Shown: piece after piece, positions 63,291 through 64,000 of the stretch
Position numbering within the stretch: the stretch's first letter is position 1
Layout of the letters: the number at the start of each line of letters is the position of its first letter
Origin: Aplysia californica
Taxonomy: Eukaryota; Mollusca; Gastropoda; Aplysiida; Aplysiidae
Reading direction: 5' to 3'
Length of the DNA stretch: 64,000 nucleotides
NCBI RefSeq assembly: GCF_000002075.1
Contig: NW_004797510.1
Coordinates: 615,356 to 679,355, forward strand
Program-made: the position numbers and the translations under genes
Notes under the pieces: generated by a model
The model's input: only the letters and a program-made list of their open reading frames with translations
Database searches by the model: none
Told to the model about the DNA's origin: nothing

Positions 63291-63725
63291 GGGTTTTCGT
63301 GGCCTAGAGGTTCGCCTCTCAGTCTCATTCAATAGGTCGCGGGTTCGATACCGGATAGGGACTGGAAAATTTTCTTCTCTAAAAACTAAAAAGTTTCTCC
63401 TTTCACATTCTTTCCTCCTCTCTAAAAATGTTATGTCGTCTGCTTTCGTCTCCACTTTCTGCCCTCACCCCTCACCTCCTTTTGTAGGTGTTGGCGGGTG
63501 CTCTGGTGTGGTTTGCTCCTTTTTTTTATCAAACATCTATCGTCCTTATCTCCCCTTCTTCTTTTTATGTTTGTTACTCTCTTGTTACACCTCTAATCTT
63601 CTGGCGCTCATATGACCTTATGCAGTTGCGAGCGCCGTAAAACCTCTACAAAAACTAAAACAACTCACCTCCTTTGCCCTCTCCTGTGGGCTCCTGGCTC
63701 ATTCTGCAGCCTTTCTAAGACTACA
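63285..63725 (+). mobile_element. SINE-B copy interrupted by SINE-A
   Basis: Head TTTCGTGGCCTAGAGGTTCG (A box) and GTCGCGGGTTCGATACCGG (B box), then TCCACTTTCTGCC. It is interrupted at 63,483 and resumes at 63,664 with CTCCTTTGCCCTCTCCTGTG and CAGCCTTTCTAAGACTAC. The rest of the body and tail is absent. Confidence 0.8.
63471..63675 (+). mobile_element. SINE-A inserted in SINE-B, perfect 12-bp TSD
   Basis: CTCACCTCCTTT at 63,471-63,482 and 63,664-63,675 is an exact target duplication; the uninterrupted site is visible at about 40,271. It defines a whole SINE-A as 63,483-63,663 (181 bp), from about GTAGGTGTTGGCGGG to CTAAAACAA. The tail stem GGCGCTC/GAGCGCC is perfect. This is the reference copy for the family. 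Confidence 0.88.
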
Positions 63726-63961
63726 GTATGTCCTGCGTGTGGCGGAGAAGGATCGAACACTACACCATCGACACCGTTTACTGTTTGTGTGTCATTGAGA
63801 AAGGAAAGGGGACTGGGGTGAGGATGTGTGGGAGGGGGACAAAGACTTTCTTTCACGTTCAGGTATCCTTTTATTGCACTTTGGGAAGACAGAGGTTGGT
63901 ATTTTATCTCATGGATAGCTTTGTATGCTGCATTGTCAAGATTGGTGTTGGTCCAACCTGG

Positions 63962-64000
63962 ATATGGGTGCTCTCGTGCACTTTGCTCCTTTTCTATCAA
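63962..64000 (+). mobile_element. SINE-A 5' end, cut by window edge
   Basis: ATGGGTGCTCTCGTGCACTT then TGCTCCTTTTCTATCAA matches the SINE-A 5' module; the rest lies outside the window. Confidence 0.65.

Overview
Animal nuclear DNA: AT-rich, densely interspersed with repeats, with two spliced protein-coding genes of metazoan type. The genes (PXK and TRMT10C), the RTE-type LINE and the mixture of tRNA-derived SINEs and small TIR transposons fit an invertebrate, most likely a lophotrochozoan such as a gastropod mollusc. The species group is an inference; nothing in the window fixes it.

Layout. 1-11,051: downstream of PXK, with no recognisable coding sequence; it may hold a long PXK 3' UTR and is broken up by SINEs and MITEs. 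11,052-39,355 (minus): PXK, rebuilt from 14 coding exons that join in phase into 577 codons plus stop; one intron is GC-AG. 39,356-42,765: the divergent 5'-to-5' interval between the genes, which must hold the PXK promoter and probably that of TRMT10C, and which has been invaded by microsatellites and MITEs. 42,794-56,922 (plus): TRMT10C, six coding exons, 471 codons plus stop; its last intron holds a 100-N assembly gap, a TIR element split by a 5'-truncated RTE-type LINE, and a nested pair of TA-flanked elements. 56,923-64,000: the TRMT10C 3' UTR, then non-coding DNA with a foldback-like element, two hairpin minisatellites and nested SINEs.

The two genes have no known shared pathway. PXK is a membrane-trafficking/actin pseudokinase and TRMT10C is a mitochondrial tRNA methyltransferase and RNase P subunit. 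Their head-to-head arrangement could mean a shared promoter region.

Repeat names used here are my own. SINE-A: ~180 bp, no tRNA head. SINE-B: tRNA-type head with a long body. SINE-C: tRNA-type head, (ATT)n tail. SINE-D: tRNA-type, ~210 bp. SINE-E: tRNA-type, one copy. Repeat F: a relative of SINE-A. Repeat G, family H (long TIR), repeat I and family R3 are further dispersed units. SINE-A, SINE-B and repeat I share one 3' tail, and within it two subfamilies show paired base changes that keep a hairpin stem. The most unusual single structure is an 856-bp inverted array at 59,788-60,643, built from ~17 degenerate units around GACCCCGGGGTC and flanked by a 9-bp direct repeat. No retroviral, Polinton, CRISPR or prokaryotic feature was seen. 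All coordinates were read by eye; repeat boundaries are approximate unless a target-site duplication is given.
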